From contig NZ_FMAH01000029.1 in NCBI RefSeq assembly GCF_900094545.1, positions 1-64,000 on the forward strand: 64,000 nt of DNA, given 5' to 3'. Source of the stretch: Martinezella miluonensis (GTDB lineage Bacteria > Pseudomonadota > Alphaproteobacteria > Rhizobiales > Rhizobiaceae). A model generated the notes under the pieces. The model had not been told where the DNA came from, searched no databases, and worked only from the letters and a program-made list of their open reading frames with translations. Below, piece after piece: positions 35,184-44,480 of the stretch. The position numbers and the translations under genes were made by a program. Within the stretch, counting starts at the first letter, position 1; each line of letters opens with the position of its first letter.

Positions 35184-36544
35184 CCAGGCCTGGGCGATAG
35201 CACGAGGTTCCAGCCCTTGTCGATCAGCTTGTCGGAGAAGCCGAAGCCCGGCAGCGAGGGCACGACGACATGGAAGGCGTCCTCGGCCTTGCCGCCATGC
35301 GCCGTCGGATCGGTCAGCGGCCCAATGACCTTGAGGAACTCGACGACCGAGCCTGACCAGCCGTGCGTGAGGAGGATCGGCAAGGCATTCTCGTGCTTCG
35401 AGCGAACATGCAGGAAGTGGACGCCGAGACCGTCTATCCGGGTGCGAAATTGAGGAAAGGAATTCAGCCTCTTCTCAACCCGGTTGAGGTCATACCCGCT
35501 TCGCCAATAGTTCACGAGCGCTTGAAGCTTCGCTAGAGGAACGCCCTGGGACCAGTCGGTGACGGTTTCCCGTTCAGGCCAGCGGGTCGCGGCGCAGGGA
35601 ACCAGGAAGGCAAAGCCGGTCACCAGCGGGCTGAACCGATAGACGCGCTGGAATAGCTCCGTCGTGAAATAGGGCAGCGCCATGAAGGTGCCCATGAACA
35701 GGAAGGTCAGCGTCATGGCCGTCGCCAGTCCGCTGCGCATGACCCGCCGAAGCGGCATGATGGGACTGGCACTGCGCGCTTCGATCAGGACGAAGAGGAC
35801 GAGGAGGACGATCGCGGCGGCCGCGCTAAATAGGACAGGCCGGGACGCCCATCCCCATTCCGGGGCCTGAACCAGCGTGAAGACGAGCAGCGTGATGCCA
35901 GCCGTTGAGGTCATGGCCCCGGGCAGGTCGAAGCCCTCGTGCTTGGAGACAGGTTCGTCGCGTGGGATGGCCTTGAGCGCTCCCAGGGCCACGGCGAGAG
36001 CGATCGGCACGTTGACAAAGAAGACGGACGGCCAACCCAGCGTCCCGACCAGAACGCCACCGACAAGAGAGCCGAGCGTCAGGCCGCTTGAGCCGGCAAG
36101 GCTCCACAGGCCGAGCGCGCGATTGCGCTTCGGCCCTTCTTCGAACAGCGTGTTGATCAGCGAGACGGTGGCCGGAAAGAGAACGGCGCCCCCCAGGCCT
36201 TGAATGGCGTGCGCCGCAACAATGGCGAGCGGCGATTGCGCGAGGCCGCCGAGCAGCGACGACGACGCATAGAGCGCCAGTCCGAGGATGAACATTCGTC
36301 GCCGCCCGAACAGGTCCGCCGCCCGACCGCCCAGCAGCAGGACGCCGCCGAACATCACCGAATAGGCGCTGAATACCCATTGCAGAGACTGCGGCGAGAA
36401 GCCGAGCCGCATCCCGATCTCCGGCAACGCCACATAGACGATGTTGAAATCCAGCGCCGTGACGAGTTGGGCGCAGGCGAGGACCGTGAGCGCAAGACCC
36501 AGCCTCCGGCCGCCAGTCACGGCTTGTTCTTCAATGCTGCTCAC
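35180..36544 (-). pseudogene. Chimeric frame: MFS transporter 5' part fused to epoxide-hydrolase N-terminal domain
   Basis: A GTG at 36544 opens an EmrB/DHA2-type MFS transporter (VTALDFNIVYVALPEIGMRL; VFSAYSVMFGGVLLLGGRAA; DLFGRRRMFILGLALYASSS). After SPLVTGFAFLVPCA (near 35592) the frame switches to an epoxide-hydrolase N-terminal domain (TRWPERETVTDWSQGVPLAK; HFLHVRSKHENALPILLTHG; GWSGSVVEFLKVIGPL). A one-base shift near 35210 ends the frame; the enzyme sequence continues in the next chimeric frame. The transporter has lost its last segments. It lies 76 bases after the SDR gene. Confidence 0.8.
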
Positions 36545-36620
36545 GGTGTTCTCGCTGCGTAAGACATTTGCCGTGAAAGCGGCCAGCCGCCGAGGCTGGC
36601 CGCTTTCCTGGTGTTGCGGC

Positions 36621-37376
36621 TCAGACCTGCGCCGTACCGCCATCGACGAAGAGTTCCGCGCCGGTGACGAAGCTCGAATCGTCCGAAGCGAGGAAGACGG
36701 CCGCCTTGGCGATCTCCTCGGGCTCACCGACCCGGCCGGCGGGCACCTGGGTCGCCAGATAGTCGAGCAGACCCTTCTGGTTTGCCTCGTCGGGACCGGC
36801 CAGGTTGACGAGACCCGGCGTCCGGGTCGGACCGGGGCTGACGACGTTGACCCGGATGCGGCGCTCCTTGAGATCGAGAATCCAGCTCCGCGCGAGATTG
36901 CGCACGGCGGCCTTCGAGGCGCTGTAAACGCTGAAATTCGCGGTGCCCGTGATGCCGGTGGTCGAACCGGTCAAGATCACCGAGGCACCGTCGACCAGCA
37001 GCGGCAAGGCCTTCTGCACGGTAAAGATCAGGCCCTTCACATTGCGGCCGAAGGTGTCCTCGTAATGCTCCTCGGTGATCGCCCCGAGCGGCAGCATGGC
37101 GCCGCCGCCGGCCGCCACGAAGAGCACGTCGATGCGGCCCTTGGCGATCTTCACCGTCTCGAACAACACGTCGAGATCGGCGAGCTTGGCGGAGTCTGCC
37201 TGGACGCCGGTGGCGTTCGGGCCGATCGCCGCAACCGCCGCGTCAAGTTTGGCTTTGCGCCGGCCGGTGATGAAGACATGTGCGCCTTCGTCCGCGAATT
37301 GCTTGGCGGTTGCGAGACCGATACCTGTGGTCGCGCCGGTGACGACCGCGACCTTACCTTCGAGTTTCTGTGCCAT
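36621..37376 (-). CDS. Short-chain dehydrogenase/reductase
   Basis: A 251-residue classical SDR. The ATG at 37376 is chosen for its GGAGA site. The cofactor motif is VVTGATTGIGLA. TGRRKAK suggests NADP(H) preference. The catalytic set is visible: Ser in ILTGSTTGITG, Tyr and Lys in YSASKAAVRNLARSWI, and FVAAGGGA for the NNAG-like motif. It is intact, unlike the genes downstream of it, and is divergent from a LysR regulator. Substrate unknown; related enzymes reduce ketones or oxidise secondary alcohols. Confidence 0.92.
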   Translation of the reverse strand: MAQKLEGKVAVVTGATTGIGLATAKQFADEGAHVFITGRRKAKLDAAVAAIGPNATGVQADSAKLADLDVLFETVKIAKGRIDVLFVAAGGGAMLPLGAITEEHYEDTFGRNVKGLIFTVQKALPLLVDGASVILTGSTTGITGTANFSVYSASKAAVRNLARSWILDLKERRIRVNVVSPGPTRTPGLVNLAGPDEANQKGLLDYLATQVPAGRVGEPEEIAKAAVFLASDDSSFVTGAELFVDGGTAQV

Positions 37377-37389
37377 CTGATGATCTCCG

Positions 37390-37408
37390 TTGGCGTTTCT
37401 GTCGCCAA
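37390..37408. promoter_or_regulatory. Inverted repeat in the SDR leader
   Basis: Arms TTGGCG and CGCCAA lie seven bases apart just upstream of the SDR start codon and ribosome-binding site. It could be a leader hairpin or a second regulator site. Confidence 0.35.
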
Positions 37409-37429
37409 CAGAGGTATCGACATGTCTCA

Positions 37430-37446
37430 ATTTCTAAAATAGAAAT
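37430..37446. promoter_or_regulatory. Candidate LysR operator between SDR and lysR
   Basis: Perfect inverted repeat ATTTCTA-AAA-TAGAAAT, 30 bases before the lysR start. It contains the T-N11-A geometry bound by LysR proteins and lies in the divergent spacer. Confidence 0.55.
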
Positions 37447-37475
37447 GACTGCAAACTATTGTTGCAGGATTGTCG

Positions 37476-38399
37476 ATGTCGAGGATGCCGGATTTCGAGG
37501 GACTGGCGATGTTCGCCAAGGTAGCGGAGGAGCGATCCTTCGCCGCCGCCGCCCGCACCATGGGCGTTTCGGTCGCGACCGTCTCGCGTGGCGTCACCCG
37601 GCTCGAGGAGCGCCTCGGCGCCCGGCTGTTCAATCGCACGTCCCGCCAACTGGCGTTGACGGATTTCGGGCATACCTTGGCTGAACGGGCGACACGGATC
37701 TATTGCGAAGCGGAGGATGTAGAAAACGCAGCGCGCGAACTTTCCAGCCGGCCACGCGGGCTCATTCGTCTCGCTGTGCCGATGTCGTTCGGCTTGCGCT
37801 GGGTCGCGCCAATTCTGCCATCCTTCTTCCGGCTCTATCCGGAGGTGGCGGTCGACCTGCACTTGAGCGATGCCGTGGTCGACCTCGTCGGAAACGGCTT
37901 CGACGCCGCCTTGCGCATCGCCGTTCTGCCGGATTCCTCGCTCGTCGCCAGGAAACTGTGCCCGGTCGCGCCCTTTATCGTCGCGTCGCCGGCCTATCTC
38001 GCGGAGCATGGCCGCCCGACGCATCCCCGCGAACTCGACGGCCATCACTGCCTCGGCTATGCCTACCGTCCCCGCCAGGATATTTGGCGCTTCAGCAACG
38101 CGGCGGGGGAGGAAGAGACCGTTACGCCAACGGGGCCATTGCGCGTCACCAATGTCGATGCGCTGATACCGACGGTACTAGATGGCATCGGCATCGCCGA
38201 ACTGCCGGAGTTCATCGCGGCGGAATATCTCACCGACGGCCGCATGGAAGCGATCCTGACGGACTGGACGCTCCCAAAAGGCGCGCTTTACTTCGTTACG
38301 CCTTCAGCCCGTGCGCGGCCGGCGAAGGTCGAGGCATTGGCGGATTTCTTGGCGGAACGTCTGTCCGAGCCGGCTTGGGCTGTGCAGCGCCGAAAGTGA
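37476..38399 (+). CDS. LysR-family transcription regulator
   Basis: A 307-residue regulator beginning at the ATG at 37476 (MSRMPDFEGLAMFAKVAEER). The N-terminal winged helix is clear (SFAAAARTMGVSVATVSRGV; TRLEERLGARLFNRTSRQLA). The C-terminal part is a periplasmic-binding-like effector domain (GLIRLAVPMSFGLRWVAPIL). It belongs to the CrgA/DsdC-like group often found beside oxidoreductases. The divergent SDR gene is the likely target. Confidence 0.93.
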   Translation: MSRMPDFEGLAMFAKVAEERSFAAAARTMGVSVATVSRGVTRLEERLGARLFNRTSRQLALTDFGHTLAERATRIYCEAEDVENAARELSSRPRGLIRLAVPMSFGLRWVAPILPSFFRLYPEVAVDLHLSDAVVDLVGNGFDAALRIAVLPDSSLVARKLCPVAPFIVASPAYLAEHGRPTHPRELDGHHCLGYAYRPRQDIWRFSNAAGEEETVTPTGPLRVTNVDALIPTVLDGIGIAELPEFIAAEYLTDGRMEAILTDWTLPKGALYFVTPSARARPAKVEALADFLAERLSEPAWAVQRRK

Positions 38400-38445
38400 A
38401 GCAACGCTGCGCAGTGTAGGGCATCGCGTTTATTTCCCACTACCA

Positions 38446-38607
38446 ATGCTAAAGCACAATCACAAACGCGAAACGAAGCGTGCGCTTGAACTTCTCTGTT
38501 TGGCGAATGCCGTCATTCTTGTTCTGATAACGGCGGGGTCCATATACGTTCCACATATGAGTCAGAACCCCGTTACGACGCCGATTGATAGACCGCCACA
38601 CCGGTGA
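38446..38607 (+). CDS. Possible small membrane protein
   Basis: A 53-codon frame with one predicted membrane segment (LCLANAVILVLITAGSIYV) between a basic N-terminus and a short polar tail. There is no clear ribosome-binding site. It follows lysR by 47 bases. Confidence 0.3.
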   Translation: MLKHNHKRETKRALELLCLANAVILVLITAGSIYVPHMSQNPVTTPIDRPPHR

Positions 38608-38615
38608 CGTCGGTA

Positions 38616-39302
38616 TCATTTCAACTCGCCAAGCAGAGCGTCAGCGCCCTTGCGGATACCGGCTTTCGATGCTTCCAACGCAGATAATGTGGCGCCAACA
38701 TTCAGCGCATTCGGATACTGCTTGGTGACATAGGCATAGAGCAGTTGATTGGTCTGCGTGTCGTAAACCTCAACCGCATAACTTACCGAACCGGTCATAC
38801 TCCCCTCGCCGCCACGTGTTGCCTGCACGGTGTTGTAAACGCCGCCTGCTATGTCAATGTGGGAGAGCGGGCCAAGAACAGCTGTCGTTTTTCTGGCGCC
38901 TGTCAGGGTCAGGCGAAGCCTCAGGGTTCCGGGTCCCGGCGTATTGGTGATCGCAAAGCGAGACCTCAGCTTCTCAGTGAACTCATTCCGCATGTAGCTG
39001 GCAAGCTCGAACTTGTCCGCCGCCTCGAGCTTGACGAACTGGTTGTCGCTACCGCTATAGATTGTTACGGGATCCACCATGATCTTACCGTATCGCTGCC
39101 AGTTGACATCGCCCCGATATGTATAGGGGACCCGACCCGTCTTGTCCTGAGGGTTGGGCCGAAGCTCGGCGGCTGATGAAAGACCCGCATATACGGTCGG
39201 ATCCGCGGTCGTGCATCCCGCGAGAACCACAACGGCGAAGGAGGCTAGGATACTGGCGTAACGGGTTTTGTTCAATTCAGGCTCCACGGTATCGGACGTC
39301 AC
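38616..39302 (-). CDS. DUF3313-family lipoprotein
   Basis: A 228-residue outer-envelope lipoprotein. The lipobox is LAGC after a hydrophobic stretch (ILASFAVVVLAGC), giving a mature protein from that Cys. The conserved DUF3313 body follows (YAGLSSAAELRPNPQDKTGR; IMVDPVTIYSGSD; LRLRLTLTGARKTT). Function is unknown; members occur across proteobacteria. It lies 47 bases downstream of the histidine-kinase gene on the same strand, so it may be in the same transcript and envelope-stress related (inference). Confidence 0.85.
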   Translation of the reverse strand: MTSDTVEPELNKTRYASILASFAVVVLAGCTTADPTVYAGLSSAAELRPNPQDKTGRVPYTYRGDVNWQRYGKIMVDPVTIYSGSDNQFVKLEAADKFELASYMRNEFTEKLRSRFAITNTPGPGTLRLRLTLTGARKTTAVLGPLSHIDIAGGVYNTVQATRGGEGSMTGSVSYAVEVYDTQTNQLLYAYVTKQYPNALNVGATLSALEASKAGIRKGADALLGELK

Positions 39303-39349
39303 CGGAAGCGAGTTCTATCGGGCCGCGCATTGCAGTGTTTGCTTTAATG

Positions 39350-40738
39350 TTAGGAGATATTGCGCATGCCGCCGGCACTGCTGATTGCCGTCAGGCCCCG
39401 GCTTTCTGTCGTACCAAGCGGCGGAAGCCGGATCTCCGCAACGAGGCCTTTGGGCTTTCCATCCAGGAGCACGAGACTGCCGCCATGCCCTTTCCGGATG
39501 ATTCCTTCGGCGGTCGGGAGGCCGAGACCAAAACCGCCTCCCGTCCCGGTCGTCCGCGCTGTTTCAACCTTGAAGAAGGGCTGCAAGACCTTGACCTTGA
39601 GATCGTCGCTAAGGCCTGGCCCATTGTCGCTAACGCGGATTGAGACGCTGCCGTCCACCGCCTCTCTGAGCTCGATATCAACCTTCGTGGCGTAGCGAGA
39701 CGCATTCTCGACCAGATTGGAGATCGCGCGAGTGATCGCCTGCGGGCGACAAACGTATTTGAGGCGGCGAGGCCCGGAAAAGCTGACATTGGCGCCGGTT
39801 TCGCAGAAATCGGTCGCGATCGTCTGGAGCAGGCTGGAAAGATCGACCTTGCGGGAAGGCGCCGAATAGGCTGTGTTTGAAAGAAATGCGAGAGCTTCGT
39901 CAATCATCGAATCCAGAACCCTCAGGTCCTCGATCATTTTCTTCTGCAGTTCAGCAGGCTCGCAACGCTCCGCTCGCATGCGCAACCTCGTGAGCGGCGT
40001 GCGCAAATCATGGCTCATGCCGCTCAGCATTCTGGTTCGCGCTTCGGCCATCTCCAAGATCCTGCCGCGCATGACGTTGAGAGAGGTTGCGAGGCTTCTC
40101 AGTTCCGAAGAGCCTGTCACCGTGAACGGCATTTCCAGACCATCATCGGTGCTAGCCCTCTTGGCATCGGCCGCGAAGCGAATGAGTGGCTTCGTGATCA
40201 ACCAACTGCTCACATAAGCGAGAATAATCAGAGGAAGAACGATCTTGAGGATCCCGCTTGCGACGGCAGGGAAGAACCACAAATACCGAGGAAACGTCGG
40301 CAGGTGGAAAAGGAGAGCCCTATCCTCATCGATCTTCACGATTAGCGGTCGCGATCTGTCTTCCTTATCCGGCAGATGACCAACAGTATAGAGGAAGCCA
40401 TCCTCCAGCGCGCTTCGAACCCGCTGCAAGACGTTGGTGGCACTCGCCACGGTCAAACCGCCGGCCGGAAGATTTTTCGCAGACAGAACCTCCACCGAAA
40501 GGCCCAGTTGCTCAGCCAGGCGCGACACGTTCGCAGTGGCATCGGCAGAATGGGCCTGCGTGAATTCATCGACAACGCGCTCGATATGTCCGGCCAGCAG
40601 GCCAATCCTTATTCCCTGGTCGTGTCGGCCAAAGATGAAGGGCTCCGTAGTCGCAGCGATAACCGACACCAGGAGCGTCAGGAGGATCGCCAGGACAAGG
40701 ATCTGCGTCCGGATGGAAGCGGTACGAAGACTGTTCAC
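39350..40738 (-). CDS. Sensor histidine kinase
   Basis: A 462-residue inner-membrane kinase. Two membrane segments (residues about 12-35 and 155-182) border a periplasmic sensor of ~120 residues. HAMP follows, then the H-box MSHDLRTPLTRLRMRAE with the phosphorylated His at residue 243. The ATP-binding part has the N-box ISNLVENASRYA, the G1 box VSDNGPGL and GTGGGFGLGLPTAEGI. It overlaps the response-regulator gene by four bases. EnvZ-like layout; the signal is unknown. Confidence 0.93.
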   Translation of the reverse strand: MNSLRTASIRTQILVLAILLTLLVSVIAATTEPFIFGRHDQGIRIGLLAGHIERVVDEFTQAHSADATANVSRLAEQLGLSVEVLSAKNLPAGGLTVASATNVLQRVRSALEDGFLYTVGHLPDKEDRSRPLIVKIDEDRALLFHLPTFPRYLWFFPAVASGILKIVLPLIILAYVSSWLITKPLIRFAADAKRASTDDGLEMPFTVTGSSELRSLATSLNVMRGRILEMAEARTRMLSGMSHDLRTPLTRLRMRAERCEPAELQKKMIEDLRVLDSMIDEALAFLSNTAYSAPSRKVDLSSLLQTIATDFCETGANVSFSGPRRLKYVCRPQAITRAISNLVENASRYATKVDIELREAVDGSVSIRVSDNGPGLSDDLKVKVLQPFFKVETARTTGTGGGFGLGLPTAEGIIRKGHGGSLVLLDGKPKGLVAEIRLPPLGTTESRGLTAISSAGGMRNIS

Positions 40739-41469
40739 GGAAGCCTCCGGACGGTGGCTGCAAACAAATAACCGCCGAGGCGCACCGTCTTGATGAAGGC
40801 AGGCTCCTTGAGATTGGGTTCGATTTTCTGACGGATGCGGCTGATGTGAGGATCTATACTACGCTCGATCGGGCCCGCTGAGCCGGCATGGGTCATCGAC
40901 AAGAGCTGTTCGCGTGTCAGAACCTTATTGGGATTGCAACAGAACGCCCAAAGCAGATCGAACTCGGCCGTGGTCATCGAGACTTCGTCGCCGTCCGCAT
41001 CGAACAGTTGTCGGCTGTTCCCATCAATCCGCCACCCGGAGAACGTCATTGTCGCGGAAACGTCTTCCCTCCGCTGCGAGAGAGAGCTCCGGCGCAAAAT
41101 ACTTTTTACGCGGGCCAGCAGTTCGCGAGAATTGAACGGCTTGGTGACGTAGTCGTCGGCGCCGAGTTCAAGCCCGAGAATCCGGTCGATATCTTCTCGG
41201 CGGGCAGTGAGCATGAGCATAGGAATCGAACTCGATGCCCGCAACCGCATGCAGATATTGAACCCGTCTTCGCCTGGCAGCATCCCGTCGAGCACGATCA
41301 GATCGAACTTGCGGCGGTTGAGCTGCCGATCCATCTCGGCCCCATTGCCAACGGAATACGCATCGAAGCCGTTGGCCTTCATCAAGTCGACCAGCATGCC
41401 GGCGATATCGGAATCGTCCTCCACGATGAGAATATTCGGGATGCTTGCGGTTCGTTCAACTAACGACAT
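40735..41469 (-). CDS. OmpR-family response regulator
   Basis: A 244-residue regulator. The receiver has the acidic pair in VEDDSD, the phospho-acceptor Asp61 in LIVLDGMLPGEDG, and Lys in DDYVTKPFNSREL. The C-terminal winged helix includes TTAEFDLLWAFCCNPNKVLT, SIDPHISRIRQKIEP and VRLGGYLFA. It is the first gene of the two-component pair and is followed by the kinase with a four-base overlap. Confidence 0.94.
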   Translation of the reverse strand: MSLVERTASIPNILIVEDDSDIAGMLVDLMKANGFDAYSVGNGAEMDRQLNRRKFDLIVLDGMLPGEDGFNICMRLRASSSIPMLMLTARREDIDRILGLELGADDYVTKPFNSRELLARVKSILRRSSLSQRREDVSATMTFSGWRIDGNSRQLFDADGDEVSMTTAEFDLLWAFCCNPNKVLTREQLLSMTHAGSAGPIERSIDPHISRIRQKIEPNLKEPAFIKTVRLGGYLFAATVRRLP

Positions 41470-42026
41470 TCAAGTGGCCATCATGTGTTTTCGAGTGATC
41501 AAGGGCTCAGCACCCGTCAAGACGATCATCTCACCCGAGTACGGATGTGTCACGCCAGAACTCTGGCACAATCGTCAGCGTCCAGCGACAGTCGCGATGA
41601 AGCCGGCAACGTTTCCTGCCTTGTTTCGATAGTGCTCTCGAAGCTCTTTATGTCGCACATGACAAAATGCTCCGGCTAGAATAGCCAAACTGTCGTGATC
41701 TTCTGTTCTGAAATGTTGGGAAATGTTGGGATCCGCGCTTTTGCAACGTTTCCCGGTCAAGGCAGCCTCGGCTCGGTCCTCGCAGCACTTTATCAGGCTG
41801 GAGTTTGGAGGTTCGCAGCCACGCATGCGTTGATGGTAGATCCCGTGCCGGTTCCGCCAATTCTGAAGCTGCGCTCGCAGCAACGTGTTTTGGTTTGTTA
41901 GCCTTTATTGCGTTCAAACCATCAGAACCTTCGTCATCAAATGAAATCTGCAGCAACACAAAAGAACACCCTGTCCTCCGAGAATCCGTTTCGATGGATG
42001 CGATGAAATTGCGTCTGGAGAAACTC
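41470..42026. other. Intergenic region, no supported gene
   Basis: About 555 bases upstream of the response regulator and of a small membrane-protein gene. Several open frames on both strands lack ribosome-binding sites and family resemblance. Confidence 0.4.
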
Positions 42027-42368
42027 ATGGCGAACATTAGGCAATTGAAAGATGCCGTCTTCTCGCTGAGAGACGCCAAACGCATCCTCCACGCTCGCAA
42101 ATCTCCGGATTTCCCGATCTGCTTGATTGGAAACGCATTGTTGTGTGTTCTTGTCGCCAGCCCGTGGCAATTCGCGATCCTCAACATTCTCTGCCTTGCG
42201 ACAGTCGCGGTCAGGTACGCAGGCCGAACCGCGAGACAGGACGAGGAGCGCGATGCCGCAAACCTATCCGCCCGGCGAGCGTTTCTGATTTTTTTGCTTC
42301 ATATGCTGATTGCCTGCGATGTCGCGGCCGCGTTCATCGACAGCTTTTCTTCCAACGCCATCATCTAA
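42027..42368 (+). CDS. Small inner-membrane protein, unknown
   Basis: A 113-residue protein. The ATG at 42027 is chosen because GGAG stands six bases upstream; in-frame ATGs exist at 41994 and 42003. A helical amphipathic start (MANIRQLKDAVFSLRDAKRI) is followed by a hydrophobic pair (PICLIGNALLCVLVASPWQF; AILNILCLATVAVRYAG) and a third segment (AFLIFLLHMLIACDVAAAFI). I recognise no family. Confidence 0.5.
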   Translation: MANIRQLKDAVFSLRDAKRILHARKSPDFPICLIGNALLCVLVASPWQFAILNILCLATVAVRYAGRTARQDEERDAANLSARRAFLIFLLHMLIACDVAAAFIDSFSSNAII

Positions 42369-42537
42369 GGCGTCCAGCCGGTCGAGGCCGGATCATTACT
42401 GATCCCACCCCTCATTTTTTTCGCAACATTTCTCAATCAAAAGGCACACAGAACAAAACGGAAGGGGCCAGGATCGGCGAACCGACGGCTGAGAGCCCTC
42501 GGACGTTTACCGGTTTAGCGACGGAAAGGATCGAACG

Positions 42538-42909
42538 ATGAAACTACGCAAAGCTGCATTGGCCGCTGCCGTGATCATGATGGCTTCATCTGTGGTGCCT
42601 GCCAGGGCACAGGTCGTCATTCATAAGGGCCAGGATTCGGGATCTTATGACGACGATGCCCAGGTAGAGGCGGACTTCCTTCAGCGATGGAACAGCGATC
42701 ATGACCGGCGAGGCGAATGGGCACCGCACCGGGCAAACTTCGGGCCGAACGATGCGGTTCGCCTGCTTGAGCGACGGGGCTATCGCGTCAGAGACGTAAG
42801 GGATGTCGGCGAGCGCTTTTTGATCAGGGCTTGGCGTGACGGCGATGATCTACTGGTGAGCGTCTCGCGCGGGGGCGAGATCGTCGGTGTGGTCCATGAT
42901 CAAGACTGA
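42538..42909 (+). CDS. Small periplasmic protein, PepSY-like
   Basis: A 123-residue exported protein with a clean signal peptide (LRKAALAAAVIMMASSVVPARAQ in two halves, cleavage near residue 25). The mature part has AVRLLERRGYRVRDVRDVGE then FLIRAWRDGDDLLVSVSRGG, resembling a PepSY-type unit. A good ribosome-binding site (AAAGGA) precedes the ATG. Family assignment is tentative. Confidence 0.65.
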   Translation: MKLRKAALAAAVIMMASSVVPARAQVVIHKGQDSGSYDDDAQVEADFLQRWNSDHDRRGEWAPHRANFGPNDAVRLLERRGYRVRDVRDVGERFLIRAWRDGDDLLVSVSRGGEIVGVVHDQD

Positions 42910-43418
42910 CAAAGATCAGCACACATGCGCGCCGGTTCGACATCAATATTCCTGACGAACTTCGGTGTTCACCGGCGGCCGACCTAGCCGGGAAGGTGAT
43001 ATACGATGGGTGTAAGTTCATACTGTTCTCAACCATCTTCGCTCGGCGGCGCGCCCGCACCCTGCCTGTTACGAAACTCCTCCTCGACAGTGTCCACATA
43101 TTGCTCATGACGGGCGGCAATCTGGACAATTGAAAGGGCCTTTTTGATCAGGCTGCCACGTTAGACACGGCGTGTGATCGCCAATCATTGCGAAAACTTG
43201 TGGCCACGGGTGCGGTGGACGCGTGGCAGCACTTTTAGATCCGGCAACTGGCCGGCCTTGCGTTCTATGGCTGCACAGACGTGGTTTTCGCCGCCGCAAC
43301 AAAACTGAACATGAAAGCACACTCAGCAATCGTGCGGACGGCATAGTCACCTTATGAGCCGGGCCGATGCGACACGCGAACGCCTTTCCGTTGGTGCAAT
43401 ACATGAGGCACTTCCACT
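42910..43418. other. Intergenic region before the outer-membrane barrel gene
   Basis: About 510 bases. It must include the promoter of the barrel gene in its right part. I see no supported gene or RNA. Confidence 0.4.
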
Positions 43419-44033
43419 ATGCATATCAAACTCTTCGTCGTTGGCGCTCTGGTGTCATTTCTGGCCGCCCCGGCCTTGGCAGCCGATCTCACCTACGAAC
43501 ATTCTGCGCCGGCCGCCGAGCAGGGTTATTCAGCCTATGACTGGTCTGGCTTCTATCTCGGTGCGCAGGGTGGTTACGTCTGGAATAAGGGAACAGGTCT
43601 CGGCACAGACCGGAATCTCGACGACGGCACGGCCGGAGTTCATGCCGGATATAATTTCCAATCCGGCAAGATCGTCTACGGGATCGAAAACGATTTTAAC
43701 TACAGCTTTAAGGACAAGAAGGAGACAAATCTCGAGTGGGATGCGTCCGGTCGCGCTCGCGTCGGTTACGCCCTGGATCGAACGCTGTTCTTCGCGACAG
43801 CCGGTGTCGCTGCCGCCGGCGGCAAGGTTGACGTCCCAGCTGTCGGCAAGAAAGACGACATCCTGATCGGCTGGACGGCTGGCAGCGGCATCGAGCACGC
43901 CGTCACCGGCAACGTTATCGTTCGCGGCGAATACCGCTATTCGGATTTCGGAAACAAGGATTTCGGGTCGGCGTTCGGGAAATTTGGCGCCACACAGAAC
44001 AAGATCCTCGTTGGCGCAAGCTACAAATTCTGA
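43419..44033 (+). CDS. Outer-membrane beta-barrel protein, Omp25/RopB-like
   Basis: A 204-residue outer-membrane protein. The signal peptide (MHIKLFVVGALVSFLAAPAL) ends at ALA-AD. The mature protein alternates hydrophobic and polar residues: YDWSGFYLGAQGGYVWNKG, AGVHAGYNFQSGKIVYGIEN and ASGRARVGYALDRTLFFATA. It ends in an aromatic (SYKF) as barrel proteins do. The DWSGFYLGAQGGY start is typical of the Omp25/Omp31/RopB family of Rhizobiales, abundant proteins that stabilise the outer membrane and face the host. Confidence 0.92.
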   Translation: MHIKLFVVGALVSFLAAPALAADLTYEHSAPAAEQGYSAYDWSGFYLGAQGGYVWNKGTGLGTDRNLDDGTAGVHAGYNFQSGKIVYGIENDFNYSFKDKKETNLEWDASGRARVGYALDRTLFFATAGVAAAGGKVDVPAVGKKDDILIGWTAGSGIEHAVTGNVIVRGEYRYSDFGNKDFGSAFGKFGATQNKILVGASYKF

Positions 44034-44480
44034 AAGAAAGCAACATTGGTGCGGTGCTAGCCAAGACCTCCAGGTTAACCGGTAATTGGGCTGACGACAA
44101 AATCTTCAGTCCGACGATCACGGATATAGTTGAAAAGCTCGTCGGTCGTGGCGACCGTCAATCTTGCCAGCCCTGTCCCTGCCGAGGGTCTGGGCTCTCC
44201 TAATTATTCAATCGCTGCTACCTCCCTCGATATGAAAGGTCGACCAAAGAGACTCACACGCTCGTTTTCGATAGACATATGGACGCGCAACACTCACGTT
44301 CATCAATTAAGATTATAGCTCTTGAAGGAAAACGAACGCGCGATCCACGCTATGACGTTGATGCAAAAGAGGTGTGGAGAGAGCTTTGCGATCCGCTGCA
44401 GGCGCTGTTCCAATAGCCCAACGCGCCACGATCGCTAGAGTCTAGACTTTGGCCTTTTCCGCCGTCCAGACGAAAAGGTG
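44034..44480. other. Intergenic region between barrel gene and gntR stop
   Basis: About 445 bases between convergent genes. No clear terminator hairpin with a T-run and no supported gene. Confidence 0.4.

Noticed and set aside
34440..35453. 337-codon forward frame
   Set aside because: Antisense of the chimeric epoxide-hydrolase/alcohol-dehydrogenase region; the reverse strand matches known families.
41575..42187. Reverse frames upstream of the small membrane protein
   Set aside because: No start signals, mixed composition and overlap with the better-supported forward gene.
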